A DNA stretch of 64,000 bases from Psoroptes ovis (GCA_002943765.1 PQWQ01000004.1:1302001-1366000); one strand, 5' to 3'; shown: positions 45,601 to 57,729, counted from the stretch's first letter. Translations and numbers: made by a program. The notes: generated from the sequence alone by a model not told the origin.

Positions 45601-48600
45601 TACCTTACGATGAATCTTTAGCACATAAAATGCCACATATCCAGATTGCTATGAATTTCAGTTTGTCAAATTATGAAACCAATTCATTTGCAACTTTTGC
45701 AATTGATGACATCAAAATTCGACCAGGTTCTTGTGAACATTTTAATGAATACAGCTATTCATTTACCAATGGTCTTGATGGCTTGGTATTGGAACAAATA
45801 TCACCATTAAATGAAATGGATGCCATCCTTATCAATGAACAAACAATCCAAACAAATGAAATATTCACATTTCCATTCAATATGCCGCATGAAGATCATA
45901 CAACATTTTCAAAAATCGATGGACGCTATCTTGGTTTTGTTAATCGTAAAAATAGTAATGCTAAAATGAATTATGATTATGTTCACCGTTTGACAATTGA
46001 AAATGTCAAAGCTGATCAAGGATTGCGATCATGTTTACGATTTGCTTATCAATCATCAAGAGATGTCGCAATGAAAATATTTTGGTCTAGCGGTGATCAT
46101 TTTGATGAAGACGATGAACATGATGAAGATCATTTATTATGGTCAACTAAATCGTAAGTAAATATTTACATTTATTAAAAATCTAATCGTATTTTTGTTT
46201 TCGGTGTAAAAAGTGAAAAAAATTGGTGGACAGTGGTCGAAGTGGATAAGCAATTAAATTTTGATCATAGAATTGTATTCGAAATTGTCAGACCAAATGA
46301 TAAGCGGCTATTTTTTGCAATCGATGATATAATTGTAATGAATCGTCAATGTGAACGCCCGATTGATTGTGATTTTAATAATGATAATTATTGTAGTTAT
46401 ACGGATTTTTTCACCTACAGTGATCAAGCATTTCGTATTTATGCAACATGGTCATCAACGTTTTATACCGATTTTCCTGGACCACGTCTTGATCATAGTC
46501 AAGTCATGGGTAATGGTTTTCTAATGCTTTCAGCATGGCGTTGGTCACCCATGTCACAAAATGAAAAAATGAAAACTGCACAAATCGTATCCGGTGTTCA
46601 ACGTATTGAACCACATAATTCTTATTGTTTAGAAATATGGACATGGATTAATGATCCATCAGCTAGTGCAAGTATTATAATGTTTGGATTTAGCAAAGGA
46701 AAATTTTTGTATGGAAAAATTGTTGGAAATTTCAAAGAAACTGTCCATAATGAATGGACTGGTTATTATTTTACATTCGATGAGAATACACTTGGAAAAG
46801 ATAATATTGATGAAATACAATTCAAAATAACAGGATTTGTGCCTAACAATCCTAAAGTAATGATCGCTTTGGATGATATACGCTTCAGTAATGGTCGATG
46901 TAATAATAATAGTTTTGTTTGTTCAGATGGAAAAGTGATTCCATTTGATAACCAATGCGATTTTCGTCAAGATTGTTCAAGAGGTTTCGATGAAATTGGT
47001 TGTGGCGATACATGTAATTTTGAACAAGATGATTGTGGTTGGCATGATACTGGATTCGGTAATAAAGAAAATTGGTTCCGCACATCTGTACAACATATGG
47101 AACCATTGGCACCATCTTATGCGCCTAAATTCGACGCTGATGGCAATAAAAAAGGTCATTTCATGATGATGTATCGTTGCGCTGGTTGTGATAATGATCC
47201 GAATGGCCGCGCAGAGATGGCGCTTAATGCACCGAAATTATCTTATCATTTTAAACATTCATCTGATTCTTGTCTCATTCAATTTGATTATTATGCAAAA
47301 ACTGCCAAAGGATTTTTCCTCAAAGTACGTTTTGGCGATGAAATTGCCAACATGAACACATTCTACATGATTGCACATACAAACGGTACAACACAAGGAT
47401 CATGGACACGTGTATATGGACATATTGGACGTCATTGGACACCATTCATTGTTGAATTTTCTGCATTCGATCAATCAACAGAATCAGCTGTCGCTATTGA
47501 TAATATTAATTTTGTTAGATGTGCATTACATAAGCCACTTTCTATTGGTCAAAGTTGCAGCGAAGGAATGATTATGTGCAATCAAACGAGAATATGTATT
47601 CATCGGGATTCATTATGCGATGGAATCGATGATTGCGGCCGAGATGGTGAAGATGAATCCCCGAAACTATGTGGCACACAATTATGGCGTCGATGTTCAT
47701 TCGAAAGCTGGTCCCAGTGTCGATTAAGTTTCGATCATAATGATAACCAAAAAACTCATTGGGAAATAACGACTGGTCATCGATTTGAAGATGATCATGA
47801 AATAAGCGTCGGTTATGAACCATTAATTGATAATACAAAACGATCTAGAATTAGCCCATATGCTTTACTCGTTCCAACACAAAAAACGCAAGCTCTCAAA
47901 CATCAATATGCATCAATTTATACTCCGTATTTCACATCTAAATCATTGAATATGAAAAATCCTTGCCGTTTACGTTTATTTTATTTTTGGCATACAGATA
48001 TTGGTCGTGTTATCAATCCAAAAGATTTAAGTTTAGAAGTTTTTGTTGAATTTCAAAATGAAGAATGGAAAAAAGCATCAGAAATATTATGGTCAATCAC
48101 ACCGTTAGATGTTCTTGATCAACAACGTTGGTATAAAGCTGTAGTTGAATATCCAAATCCTAATGATAATGATTGGGTTGATCGCTGGAATTATCATCAA
48201 AAAAATAATTTAGAAATGAAACCATTCCGTTTTGTGTTACGTGGTTGGATACATGAAGATCAGCAATCACGTTTAGCAATCGATGATATTAGCTATGGAT
48301 TTAATTGCATTGCTGAATCAAATGAACCAGTGATAACGACAACAACATCAAAATCAATAACCGATAATCCATATAATCATCATGATGGTAAACATCATAA
48401 TCATGGATGGAAAGGTTGGTATTTCATATCATTATTTTCAAAATTGATAATTTAAACAAATTTTTTTTCCATTAGCCATTATATTTACATTTTTATTCAT
48501 TGGAATCGTTACTGCATTGGTCGTTTATGCTCGATATCATTATCGTCAAAATCAATACGATACTGAACGATTGATTGTATCGATGAATAGTTTGGACGAA

Positions 48601-48681
48601 GCGAAAATCGAAGATTATAATCATAATACAAACAATACAAATGACAATAATCATAATGAATCGATTAATCATAAAAAATAA
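39687..48681 (+). CDS. Giant MAM / LDL-receptor class A single-pass membrane protein
   Basis: Exons: 39687-41264, 41331-43104, 43174-45243, 45304-46153, 46214-48414 and 48476-48681, all GT-AG, with introns of 60-69 bp and 2892 residues in frame. A signal peptide (MNLFLLLNILIYFKIIISFS) opens it. The ectodomain is a chain of about 14 MAM units, each starting with a CDFE/CNFE-like motif and most ending in an AIDDI-like strand plus Cys. Five LDLa modules are inserted between them. Two of these (near 42141 and 47554) keep the calcium-binding DGxxDE-like end; the first (near 41518) and fourth (near 46918) have lost part of the usual six cysteines. The last exon gives one membrane helix (IIFTFLFIGIVTALVVY) and a 45-residue Asn/His-rich cytosolic tail. 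MAM units usually mediate adhesion and LDLa units bind ligands; the layout resembles MALRD1-type proteins. The specific function is unknown. I rejected an upstream non-ATG extension because the signal peptide starts at ATG 39687. Confidence 0.93.
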
Positions 48682-48846
48682 TCAATGATTCAAATATTTC
48701 AATATATTTTGAAATGAACATGAATATTATATTCAATGACTAATGTATAAATTTACATATTTTTTATTTAGAAAAAATATAATTTATCAAATTTTCAAAA
48801 ATGTTTTGGACATATTTCAATACATTAAACATTCCTGACAATTGAC

Positions 48847-48852
48847 AATAAA
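48847..48852 (+). terminator. Polyadenylation signal of the MAM/LDLa gene (predicted)
   Basis: AATAAA about 165 bases after the TAA stop, followed by TG/GT-containing sequence. Confidence 0.5.
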
Positions 48853-49247
48853 TCATTCAGTGTTTCTCAACCGAATATATCCATTTGTTTATTGCTTTGA
48901 CTAAAACTTTACTCTGATTTGTGAACAAACACAAATAAGCCTGCCATGCATGTAAATGTTTGTGAATTGCATGCCAAAATTGAAAAAAAAATCATTAAAA
49001 GTATCAATCAAGCAATCTTACAAACAATTTAATGAAACATTATTTCACATATGTGACAAAAAGTATCAATCAGATGACAAATTTTTGCTTTTTCAATTTC
49101 ATCGATAACGAATAACATTCAATTCATTGAATTGATGATTTCAAATAAATATTGAAACACATGCTTTGATCAGGCTGTGACCTTGCAATAAATGATTATT
49201 TCAATTCACATCTTCACAATGAATAAATAAAATTCACCATTTTAATA

Positions 49248-49328
49248 TTAGGTTGTCCGGAAAGTTTTTCTCCGATTTTTCAATGATTTTCTACGATATA
49301 ACCAGCAAAAACTTCACGGACAGCCTAA
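49248..49328 (-). mobile_element. Mariner-like hairpin MITE, subfamily A
   Basis: 81 bp, from TTAGGTTGTCCGGAAAGTTT to CGGACAGCCTAA with TA on both sides. The core TTTTCTACGATATAACCAGC is in reverse orientation. Confidence 0.93.
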
Positions 49329-49566
49329 TAAAACATCGTCATAAAATAAAGAGATGTTTACATCTAGACATTTGAATGAATTTCGCGAAGTCAAAAAACG
49401 CGATTGTCTATTATTGATTTCACTTATTTTATTATTTTGCCCAAACAATTAGCCATTGTTATTGTGGTTGTTTCAAGTCCTTCAAAAATTTAAAAGTTTG
49501 AACAATCGAAATAAAATTTCAAGATTATTCCCTCATAAGAAAAACTACCTTAGCAATACCTTAATT

Positions 49567-49753
49567 CAGTCATTCTCAACCGGTGTTCCGCGGCACTTTA
49601 GTGTTCCGCGAGACTCCAAAAGTGTGCCGCCAAATTTCGGAAATCTAACTCATTCCTTTACTATTCCCTTACTTGGTGTGCCGCAAGATTTTGGAAATAA
49701 AGGCTTTTCCTTTTTCCAGTGTGCCGCGGCGAAAAAAAGGTTGAGAATGACTG
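49567..49753. mobile_element. hAT-type MITE with 8-bp target duplication
   Basis: A 187-bp non-autonomous element. The outer 15 bp, CAGTCATTCTCAACC, are perfectly inverted at the other end (GGTTGAGAATGACTG), and the next block, CCGCGGCAC, is also repeated in inverted form. CCTTAATT flanks both sides (49559-49566 and 49754-49761), the 8-bp duplication typical of hAT. The CAG...TTCTCAACC ends and the internal GTGCCGC repeats resemble the Tip100/Zaphod branch of hAT. It is GC-rich for this window. The 107-residue frame through it is not a gene. Confidence 0.93.
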
Positions 49754-51130
49754 CCTTAATTGATCATTTGAATCGCTAAAAATTCAAAAGGCTTAACCCT
49801 TAAACGGCGCCAGTTTTTCATTTTGAATCTGTCGATTCAAATGAAGTCGAATGAAAATGAACGCATCAATACACGTCTTTGATCTGAGTTTTGTGTTGTA
49901 TTTTTGTTCGAGTAAATGTTATGAAACAAAGAAAGAAATATTTGAAAAAAAATTATTTGTACATGCTACGCAATCTATTGAATATTTGAATGTAAAAACT
50001 CAAATTCAAAAGCTGTCATTCTAGTTTTTTCATTTTCATTTTCATTCATTCGATCAAAAAGCTTGCTAAGTCTGCTATGTAGCATGCTCTGTGTATTTAT
50101 ATTTATTATTACTATTGATTCATATATGAGTTTAAATAATGCTTTCGCTTTGAGATGATGCTTTAGCTTTGCATGATGTTTTCAATTTTATTGAATAATG
50201 AATGATAAACATTTATATATTTCATTATATCTCTGTGTTTATATTCACATGTATTAATCGAAAATAAATAAATAAACATCTGAATACTCGTACTCAAATG
50301 ATAACATACATATGTTCACATATTTTCACGTATTTAAGTTTTTATTCAATATTTTTCTTCCATATTCAGAAATGTGTGCATGTGTTTGTATTGATTTATT
50401 CGTATTTGTTTGTATTTATTCATAAGAAAAATATTGAAAAATATTAAATATTGAAGAATAAATTGAAAATCGTCGAAATTTTCAAAGAAAATCAGTTTTT
50501 CACTACGAGCAAATATGCAAGTGTTTACACACTAACTTGTACATGCATACAAACACTTGTTGAATGTATCGTTATTTGGTATTTGTGGTAAATGAAATTG
50601 AAATTGGAATTTATGGCTACTTTTTGAAATGAATTTTTTTGTTTTCTTTGAATGTAATAGGAATAGGAATTGATCGCGATTTGAAATTTGTTGGGAAAAA
50701 TGTCGTCACGAATTGTGGCCAAAATCAAAGCAAAATAATCAAAATCAAATGATCAAATGAATTGAATTCAATCAAACGCCAATTTCCTTGTCAATCAAAA
50801 TTTTTGTTTCTTTGTTTGATTTTTGCCTGTTTGTTTGTTTGTCTCTGTTTTATTATTATCAATCAATCAATCAAAGATCTTTGATTTGATTGATTGCCTC
50901 AATTGATTGTATCGAATATTTATGATATTTTTGGCTCATTAAAAAATGGCTGACCAAAACCAAAACAACTCAAACAACAATTATTATGATTGAAAATTCA
51001 AATTTAAATTTGAATAAATGAAGCCGTTATTGAAACTCAATATTTAATTGAGTTTTTTTTCAACTCTTTGTTTTCATCAATTTTTACTTGGGACAAAATC
51101 GAAAATAATCCAATCAAATCTCATCTTTCG

Positions 51131-52702
51131 ATGGATCCATTCAACGATAATCGCCGTAACAATAATGATCATAGACAGCCACCGATTGAATTATCGACAA
51201 TTTTGAATGATAATTCGATAAATTATCTGCCTAATAATAATGGTGTACAGCCACAACAACAACCACAATCAAATTCAAACTATCATTTCCATTATCATAA
51301 TCATCATGTAAATCAACTGCCACAACAGCAACAACAACGACAATCACCACAAGTTTTCATAATTCAACAACAACAAATGAACAATGAACAATCAACGATA
51401 CCAATGAATACAGCTTATGCAAATAAACAGAAATTTACATCGAATTTATTTGGTAAAATAATTATTTCAATTCTGGCAATAATAATCGCTATGATTGTAT
51501 TGCGTTCATTGTATAAATCATTTAGTTGTCCAAACATTAATCAATATCGTTATCGTTCAAGCTCCACAAATTCACATGTTGTACATGATATATTTCGTAT
51601 CGTAGAAAATCGTCGCTATTTGATTGAAGATAGTGTTAAACAAATGAATAATAAAAATGCACAACAACAACAAGCGCAATCACAATCATCATATTGGTTT
51701 TGGTGTACGCCACCATTACAAAATTATGAATTACAAGCTAATCCATATGAAGCGGCATCAAAATCAATTTCATTGAAAAATTTAAATGAAATTTATATTA
51801 ATGATTTGCTAAATTCAAATAAAAGTTATGATAATTATATTTGTGAAAAAGATAATTACAATAATTATAATCATTCTGAACATATCAAACAAATATGTAC
51901 AAAATATAATCTCGAAGATCATGTATTAAGTCCATGGCATTCAAAAATTTATGAAAATTGTGATACAACACGTGAATGTCCTTTAGCCATTGATTATAAT
52001 CGAAAAATAATAGCATGTCTAGTGCCCAGTGTTTTTGAACGTGAATTGTTTCAAAAATTATCTGACAAAAATGACAATCAAGATAATAATAATGCTAATA
52101 AAGATGGCAATCAATTATTAATTTCAACAATTAAACAATCAAAACTAGTCAATAGTAGTACATATGTACGTATGATGGTCGTACGTCATCCATTCGTACG
52201 TTTGGTCGATGCATTTCGTAAAAGATTTGAAATATCTAAATTTGATGGTCAACCTTCGAGCCTTGATAACAACAACCGAAACATCATCAACAATGAAACA
52301 ACAATACATGAATGGACATTCGAAGAATGGTGTGAAGAATCATTACTACCTGTTGATCCATATCATTATGATCCATTATGGTCACCAATATGGATGCAAT
52401 GTGAACCATGTTATATTTCTTATAATATAATTGAAAAATATGAAACGAAAAATTTCGAATCAATCATAAATCAATTGAATGAGACACTCTTTAATTATAC
52501 TTATAACCATAACAACACCAACACCAACCACAACACCAATAACAATGACTGTGATTCAAAACAACAATTGAAATCCATATATTCACTTACACGTGATTAT
52601 ATGAAACGATTGAAACCGAAAACCATACTATCATTGTATGCAAAATATTTTCTCGATTTTGAATTGTTCAATTATACGATTGATGAAATATTTTTAGCCT
52701 GA
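51131..52702 (+). CDS. Carbohydrate sulfotransferase-like type II membrane protein
   Basis: A 523-residue single-exon gene of the Sulfotransfer_2 (HNK-1/chondroitin sulfotransferase) fold; active members move sulfate from PAPS to glycans in the Golgi. A Gln/Asn/His-rich cytosolic N-terminus of about 107 residues leads to one membrane helix (about 108-127, KIIISILAIIIAMIVLRS). Family landmarks seen are VVRHPFVRLVDAFRKRF (3'-phosphate loop, R352), then CEPCYISYNIIEKYET, and the closing LSLYAKYFLDFELFNY. The 5'-phosphosulfate loop, usually P-K-V-x-C-T/S-x-W, reads PSVFERELF: the lysine is Ser300 and the Cys and Trp are gone. The usual Ser of the 3' loop is Asp360. It may therefore be a pseudoenzyme or bind another ligand. 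The start is ATG 51131 rather than the upstream non-ATG extension. A polyadenylation signal is at 52853-52858. Confidence 0.88.
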   Translation: MDPFNDNRRNNNDHRQPPIELSTILNDNSINYLPNNNGVQPQQQPQSNSNYHFHYHNHHVNQLPQQQQQRQSPQVFIIQQQQMNNEQSTIPMNTAYANKQKFTSNLFGKIIISILAIIIAMIVLRSLYKSFSCPNINQYRYRSSSTNSHVVHDIFRIVENRRYLIEDSVKQMNNKNAQQQQAQSQSSYWFWCTPPLQNYELQANPYEAASKSISLKNLNEIYINDLLNSNKSYDNYICEKDNYNNYNHSEHIKQICTKYNLEDHVLSPWHSKIYENCDTTRECPLAIDYNRKIIACLVPSVFERELFQKLSDKNDNQDNNNANKDGNQLLISTIKQSKLVNSSTYVRMMVVRHPFVRLVDAFRKRFEISKFDGQPSSLDNNNRNIINNETTIHEWTFEEWCEESLLPVDPYHYDPLWSPIWMQCEPCYISYNIIEKYETKNFESIINQLNETLFNYTYNHNNTNTNHNTNNNDCDSKQQLKSIYSLTRDYMKRLKPKTILSLYAKYFLDFELFNYTIDEIFLA

Positions 52703-52852
52703 AAAATATTTTTTGATCAAAACTCAAAGCCGGCTCAAGAGACGGCAGCACTGGGCTGTTATTTCGATTTATTTTTTGTAAATTTCAAATGTTCAAATAT
52801 TCAAATTCTCTCAAATGCATTTAACATGTTAAATTTTAAATTTCTAACATTG

Positions 52853-52858
52853 AATAAA
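52853..52858 (+). terminator. Polyadenylation signal of the sulfotransferase-like gene (predicted)
   Basis: AATAAA about 150 bases past the stop codon, the first canonical hexamer on this strand. Confidence 0.5.
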
Positions 52859-55337
52859 TGATTAATTTTTGACGACGAAAAAGCGAAATTTCATTGGCTC
52901 TTAAATTTATCGATTGATTGAATTTGACTGCTGCAGTGAATCATCACTGGTAAATGATTTATGATTCATATTCATTCATTTGATTGTGACTGATTGATTG
53001 GTCTAATTATGATTGATTTTGTTCATTTCATTTATGTTTTGTCCATTCATTGGTTCGTTTTGTTCGATGATAATACAATGGTTTGATATTGAAAATTGAA
53101 AATTAGAAATATTTGACATGTTTTCAAGCGATTGAAAATATTTTTGAAATCAATTCAAAGATTCTAAATTAATTTTTTTTCATTTCATTTCAATATTTTG
53201 ATCGATTAACCATTACAAATCTTAAATTAAAGTCGAAATTGAAATATTTTCAAATCAATACAAAACCATCGTACACCAAATGATAATTGAAATTTCAAAA
53301 TTTCAATGTCCCATATTCAATGATCAATGACATCAGACCATAAAGTGATGATTATTGTGGAATTTTCTTGTTTTGTTTGAGAAACGAGACTAATTTTTAG
53401 ATTTCAAAAATTTCAGTAGCCAAAATTGGGCTCTGAGCAATGTGTGCGGTCCATAGCTTGCAAAGCAAGCCAAGCCAAGTGAAAATGATGGCCAATTTTA
53501 GCTGTTTCGGATGTTAAATGTCATTTGACAACATATGTTTCTAGTCATCATCATCATCATTGTTATCATTATCATCAATTGAAGGAATGTGTGAGCTGAA
53601 TAGGCCTGAAACCTTATTAAATCATAGTCTATGGCAAAGGTTTTATTTTATTTATTTTTATTAATTTTACCTGCGAAAAAAAGTAATTATCATTTGATTC
53701 AAAGCTAAAATATAATGAAAATCAATTATGATTTCTTCTTTTTTCAATTTTCCATTGAAAATTATCAGCTACTACTGTCATTCGACAGTAAAATAATAGA
53801 GGTTGAGTAGCCCTGAAGCTTCATACACATTTATATATACACACATTCAATTGATAATAATTGACAGCTTTGAATCATTATCGTTATTATTATTATTATC
53901 ATGTATTATTTACGATGTCTGACATTTGTACACATTCGATAAAAAACTAAATCAAAGCAAAGGTGAAAACCTCCGTTGACCATCTGGTCATTCATTATTG
54001 ATTCAATTGATTAGCACAATATATGATTATCTTTTCTATCATTCGTTTCTACCGAATATGAAATGAAATGATCTAAAAATGATAATTAACACTTTACAGT
54101 TGTGTTAAAATTAGATCGAAAAAAAAATTAAGTGTTAATTGTGCGGCATTTCGTGCCTGCAAGACCTACAAATACATGCATACAAACAAATGTTTTAAAA
54201 AACAACAGTAGGGTATTTGAATACCTTTGAATTTTATATTCACCTTTCAATTATCATTCTCCTATTTCTTCTTAATATTCATTTGATTATTTGAATTGAT
54301 TTCACCGAATCAAATATTCAGGTAGCCAAGGGAAACACACAAATTCCATCATCATCATCATTAGTCTTCGTTCACTGTTTTTGATTCAATTGAATTCATT
54401 TCAATTCAACTCGATTCAATTGAATTTCTTCAGTTTCAAAACATAAAACTGAAAATTTATATCTCGAGCCACGAACATTCATTCATACACACACACACAC
54501 ACACAAATCAATTGAACAAATTATGATTGATCGATTTTTATTATTATTATTATTATTTGTAATCATCATCATAATTTTCGATTTGAATTTCGAAATTCAA
54601 AAAAAAATTCAAATCGAAATTGAATTATTATCATTATCAATATTAATCAAAGTTATAATAATAATAATGATAATAAATCGATAATCATTCTTGGTCATTC
54701 AACTTTTTCTATGAATTTCTTCATTCATTTTCGTTTTTTTTTTCGTTTCAATTTTCAATTCAATTCTATTCAATTTGATTCAATTCTTATTTTGGATAAT
54801 ATTTCAATACATACATTTATTCATTATTATTATTATTATTATCAAATATTCAATCATTTGTTAATATTTCATATATTCATATTTACGTTCTTATTTTTCT
54901 ATGTTTTGTTTGTTTGAATTTGCTTTGTTCGCTTGGTAATAATTCAGCAATAGGAGAAAAACAATGGGGAAAATTATTTTTCACAGGGTCTTTAGGGTTT
55001 GTGCTTTATCATTATCCTGTCTCGCAAGTCTATACATCCGTGCAATGAAAGCAAGATGAACCAAAGAAATAAAAATGAATTATTACAAATGAATCCATTA
55101 AGAAAAACTTGCTTTTTCAATTTTTAAATTCAATTTTTTCATTCGATGAAAACTTTTGTTTATGTATAGCCTTAAACCTATGGCCTTAAGCTTTGTTTTT
55201 TCATTAGGTTAGCTCACAGATTAAAGATGGCAGCAACTGTCCAATTTAGATTATTTTTAATTAGAAATTAATCGATTTCAAATTTTTGAAAGTATTCGCC
55301 AATTTATTTTCAATTAAATTGCATTTCACATGTGTAT

Positions 55338-55383
55338 GGTACCTGCAACCAAGTACTTGATACTTGATCAAGATACTTGTACC
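55338..55383. repeat. Compact palindrome cluster (GTACTTGAT/ATCAAGTAC type)
   Basis: GGTACC opens the block and TACTTGTACC closes it. Between them, AAGTACTTG and TACTTGATCAAGATA form overlapping palindromes. It could fold into a cruciform or be the end of a decayed DNA transposon; no target duplication was found. Confidence 0.5.
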
Positions 55384-55986
55384 TCGCATTACTGTTCATA
55401 AGATTTGAAAATCAAAATTTGATGCAAAAAAAAATTCGCAAAAAAAGTGTAAATTGAAATAATAATAATAATAATAATAATGATTTTCATCTTAATTCTT
55501 AAGATTAAAAAAAACAAATTTGATTCGTGATTCTTGTTTTGATGAGAATCGTGATTTGATTCCTCAAAAACAGCCTTAAAGGTAAAAGGTAAAAATGAAA
55601 TGATTGATAAAAATTGAAAATTTAAATCAAAAACATCTTTAAACCCATAGAGATTTGTAATCTATTTTGCTAGCCAATATGTCTATGCATAGATATCATG
55701 GCCAAGATAAAACAAGAAGCCTCGAAATATTGAACATTGTGATTACGACTACTATTCAATATTATTTGAGAGCATTGAACAAATTGTGATGATATAAATA
55801 TGTGAATGATTTTGATTTTATTAAATCAAAGAAGTAGAAAGATATGAAGAAGAAATGGATATTTTTCGATTTTAAACAACATTTTTGTTCCTTTGATTCA
55901 TTTTTGCTTTGATTCATTGTTGATAAATCGTGATATATATTTAAATGGATTATCAACCAAAGAAAAATAAATCTGTTTTATTTGTA

Positions 55987-56066
55987 TTAGGTTGTCCGGA
56001 AAGTTTTTGCTGGTTATAGCGTAGAAAATAATTGTAAAATCGGTAAAAACTTTTCGGACGACCTAA
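55987..56066 (+). mobile_element. Mariner-like hairpin MITE, subfamily A
   Basis: 80 bp, from TTAGGTTGTCCGGAAAGTTT to CGGACGACCTAA with TA on both sides. The loop ATAGCGTAGAAAATAATTG is a variant of the family core. Confidence 0.92.
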
Positions 56067-57729
56067 TATTTGTACTTGAATATTCATATAAATAATGATG
56101 ATAATAATAATCTGAATAAATCTATTTAAAAAAATATTATTTTGATTGATCAATATCAATATTCATATCGAATAAAAGTCAATGTATTATATCTTTAAAA
56201 ATAGATAACAGATTTAATCCATAAGTAATCATTACGCTGATAACGTGTCAAGTTTACTTTTTCGGGCGTTGCCGTTTGTAAACGGACGCGGATATATATT
56301 TGTGATTTGATTTGTGTGTTGATTTTATCATGAATCAGTATTAATCATGAAAAATGGAAGAATTATCATTTGAAATTGATGATTCAAGGCGATAATTTCA
56401 TGTGTTATATCATCATTGATAATCGTTAATGAACAATATCATCAATGATCATTGATTTTCCTGGTTGTTTTTGGGTCGTTTTCCCGTCCAATCCGATTCA
56501 ATTCCATTCATTCAAACGATTCCATAATGTTGTTTCCATCTATTTGATCAATCAATTCCGATTGATTGGTGATTCAATTTTTTTTTTCGAAGTTTCTCCA
56601 ATCATTTTCAATGTCTTTGACCATCATCATTCAAATGATTTGATGGCGTTGATGGCCAAATTCTGCAGCCAAATAGCTTAGCTGCTGCCATTACATTTAA
56701 ATGGTTGTCATAAATCATAAATCATTTCAAAATAATAATAATAATAATAATCAAAACGAGACGAATTGAATTTGAATTGAATCGGTTTTTTCTCGCTTCA
56801 ATCAAGATTCAAATGAATTCAAAATTGAAAATTGAATTTGATTTCTTTTTATTCATATTTTGTATTATGATATCCATATTTACTCTGTGGAAAAATATGA
56901 ATTTTTTTCCATCTTACTCTCGACTGGTAAATCCATCATCATTCATATAATAATGAATCATTCAACAACTAAATGGTGGATAAGTTGTGTGTTAAATGTA
57001 TGCATTTGTACGAGTGTTTTATTAGTAAAAATAGTTGAAATATTTTCATAATTCATAAAATATAAATGAAATGAAATAAAATGAATAAATAAATTTATGA
57101 TCAAAATATGTAAATCAAATATCGCACTCACACCGACACAGACACACACACACAACATTATTATTTATGATTAAATGTATTTTATCATTTTTTTATTATT
57201 TTACTTATTCAAATATCTATATTTTTTCTACCGTCATACATAATTGATCAATGAGTTTCTTTGATGATAAATTTCAACAATGAATTTCAATGAATGATGA
57301 ATTTGTTTTCGGTTTTCGATTAGTTTTCTGTGTTTAAATCGTTTTAGGTTTATCCGTACATGCATTTGCGAATCTAGATATTCTCCTGATTCTCCCGATT
57401 ATCTATGATGCTTTGGGATGGAATTTTTTTCGGTTTTCGATCGTTTTGAATTGGAATTGGAATTTAGATTTGAATTTCTTTTGGTTTTTCAAATCATTTC
57501 TCGATTCATTGACAGTAATTATTAATTTCTATGAAACAAATTGCCATGAAAAAATATGAAACTATTGAATGCAATTGAAACATTATGAAACAAAAAAAAA
57601 GTGTAAATTTATTTCATTCATATCCATATTTCACCATAGAAAAACAATGCATGCATTCACTATTTGCTGATAAATATGTTTCAATTCGTATTTATAATTT
57701 TCTTTCGTTTAGGTTGCTGACTATGAATC

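Larger units (their letters stand above)
48682..51130. other. 3' UTR, MITEs and gene-free stretch
   Basis: AATAAA at 48847-48852 probably ends the MAM gene. One mariner MITE (49248) and one hAT MITE (49567) follow, separated by 238 bp. A piggyBac-end-like TTAACCCTTAAACGGCGCC sits at about 49793, with no partner end found. The rest is AT-rich without coding potential, up to the sulfotransferase-like gene. Confidence 0.6.

Noticed and set aside
49456..49779. 107-residue plus-strand frame
   Set aside because: Most of it is the hAT MITE (49567-49753) with its flanks; the residues come from terminal repeats.
54083..54140. AATTAACACTT...AAGTGTTAATT inverted repeat as another MITE
   Set aside because: The arms are only 11 bp, with no target duplication and no second copy, so chance in AT-rich DNA is likely.
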